Shown in pieces: positions 6,806 to 7,372 of a stretch of 7,372 nucleotides of DNA. The stretch is taken from NCBI GenBank assembly GCA_020350845.1, contig CP070725.1, positions 1,542,197 to 1,549,568 of the forward strand. The letters are read 5' to 3'. The translations under genes and the position numbers were made by a program. The first letter of the stretch is position 1. The number at the start of each line of letters is the position of its first letter. The notes beneath the pieces were generated by a model. That model saw nothing but the letters and a program-made list of their open reading frames with translations. It ran no database searches and was not told where the DNA came from. This DNA comes from Candidatus Bipolaricaulota bacterium (GTDB taxonomy: Bacteria; Bipolaricaulota; Bipolaricaulia; UBA7950; UBA9294).

Positions 6806-7372
6806 TCAGATGATGAGGTTTGGATTGAGCGGAGGCGCGAACGGCTCCATCATCTTCTGCAGGTAGTCCTCACGAAGGATGATGATCTTGCGGCTCTCGA
6901 TCGAGATGATCCCCCGCCCTTCGAGCTCGCTCAGGGTGCGGATTGCCGTCTTCGACGACACCCCGGCCATCTCCGCGAGCTCCGCGCGAGAGAGCTCGAC
7001 CCCTCCCTTTCCGAGGTGCAGGATGAGCCGTGCGAGGCGCTCCTTGCTGGAGGAGTACGAACGCTCGGCGAGCTTGTTCTGAAAGGCCTTGAGCTCCTCG
7101 GAGAGCTTCTCGTAGAGGCGGAAGATCGTCTTCGGATGGCGCTCGAGGAAGTAGAAGAAGTCCCCCCGCTCGACGAAGCCCACGGTCACCGCGTCGAGTG
7201 TCTTGGCATAGGCGTTGTGACTTCCCTTGTCGAAGAGCGTCGTCTCCCCGAGGATCTCGCCCGGGCCGACGATCTTCAGGATCTGGCTCTTGGCGCGCAT
7301 GCTGCGCTTCACGAGCTTCACCATGCCGTCGAAGATCAGGTAGAAGCCGAACGCGGGCGCCCCCTCTTGGAA
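6806..7372 (-). CDS. Crp/Fnr-family transcriptional regulator (partial, N-terminus beyond the window)
   Basis: The last 188 residues are visible; the open frame runs through the right edge, so an internal Met at 7324 is not the start. Roughly 35-40 N-terminal residues should be missing compared with the usual 200-230. The cyclic-nucleotide-type beta barrel is clear (FQEGAPAFGFYLIFDGMVKL, then GPGEILGETTLFD), followed by the dimer helix (HPKTIFRLYEKLSEEL) and a C-terminal winged helix-turn-helix (ELSRAELAEMAGVSSKTAIRTLSELEGRGII). The phosphate-cassette segment reads GETTLFDKGSHNAYA, lacking the Arg that holds cAMP in Crp. No cysteine occurs in the visible part, arguing against an Fnr iron-sulphur sensor. 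The recognition helix SSKTAIR differs from Crp (RETVGR) at two contact positions. Its target and ligand are unknown. It lies 58 nt upstream of the kinase gene. Confidence 0.92.
   Translation of the reverse strand, partial: FQEGAPAFGFYLIFDGMVKLVKRSMRAKSQILKIVGPGEILGETTLFDKGSHNAYAKTLDAVTVGFVERGDFFYFLERHPKTIFRLYEKLSEELKAFQNKLAERSYSSSKERLARLILHLGKGGVELSRAELAEMAGVSSKTAIRTLSELEGRGIISIESRKIIILREDYLQKMMEPFAPPLNPNLII

Noticed and set aside
7322..7324. ATG at 7324 as the start of the Crp/Fnr gene
   Set aside because: The frame stays open to the window edge and the 16 codons upstream encode a conserved part of the cyclic-nucleotide-type barrel, so the gene begins outside the window.

Overview
The window is a GC-rich bacterial chromosomal segment with six genes, all on the minus strand and tightly packed. 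Reading along the transcribed strand (high to low coordinate) they are: a Crp/Fnr-family regulator (cut by the right edge), a membrane-bound PAS-PAS histidine kinase, a stand-alone Rcp1/CheY-like response regulator, and then a complete BMP-type (basic membrane protein) ABC uptake cassette. The cassette runs binding protein, double-domain ATPase, permease 1, permease 2, with the last gene cut by the left edge. I see no RNA genes, insertion sequences, CRISPR arrays or integration scars.

Right half (4419-7372): the kinase and receiver are 16 nt apart and form a signalling pair. The kinase's HisKA/ATPase core (SHDLKEPL, NLIVNA, DNGPG, GTGAGLAI) and the Rcp1-like receiver resemble the core of the cyanobacterial Cph1/Rcp1 system. 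Here the input is four membrane helices plus two PAS domains, not a phytochrome. The receiver has no DNA-binding domain. The Crp/Fnr gene lies 58 nt upstream of the kinase and could be cotranscribed; no terminator or convincing promoter is visible between them.

Left half (1-4249): a good sigma70-like promoter (TTGGCT-17-TAGAAT) precedes the binding-protein gene, which starts at GTG behind a strong Shine-Dalgarno. A perfect 12-bp hairpin followed by five Ts sits between the binding-protein gene and the ATPase gene. It probably lets the binding protein be made in excess, with read-through supplying the membrane parts. The ATPase, permease 1 and permease 2 genes are coupled (8-nt gap, then a 4-nt ATGA overlap). 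Gene order matches known nucleoside importers (nupNOPQ of Bacillus, pnr/rns-type systems), so purine or other nucleoside uptake is the most likely role, though the substrate is not proven by sequence.

Organism: the binding protein has a cleavable Sec signal without a lipobox cysteine, which fits a diderm with a periplasm. GC-rich coding and the mix of families suggest a deep-branching or environmental bacterium. I cannot name the phylum from this sequence; Bipolaricaulota-like lineages are only a guess. Nothing here is clearly a new class of system. The points worth following up are the intercistronic hairpin, the non-lipoprotein BMP, the Crp-like protein with altered ligand and DNA-contact residues, and the physical linkage of a sensory trio to a nucleoside-type importer.
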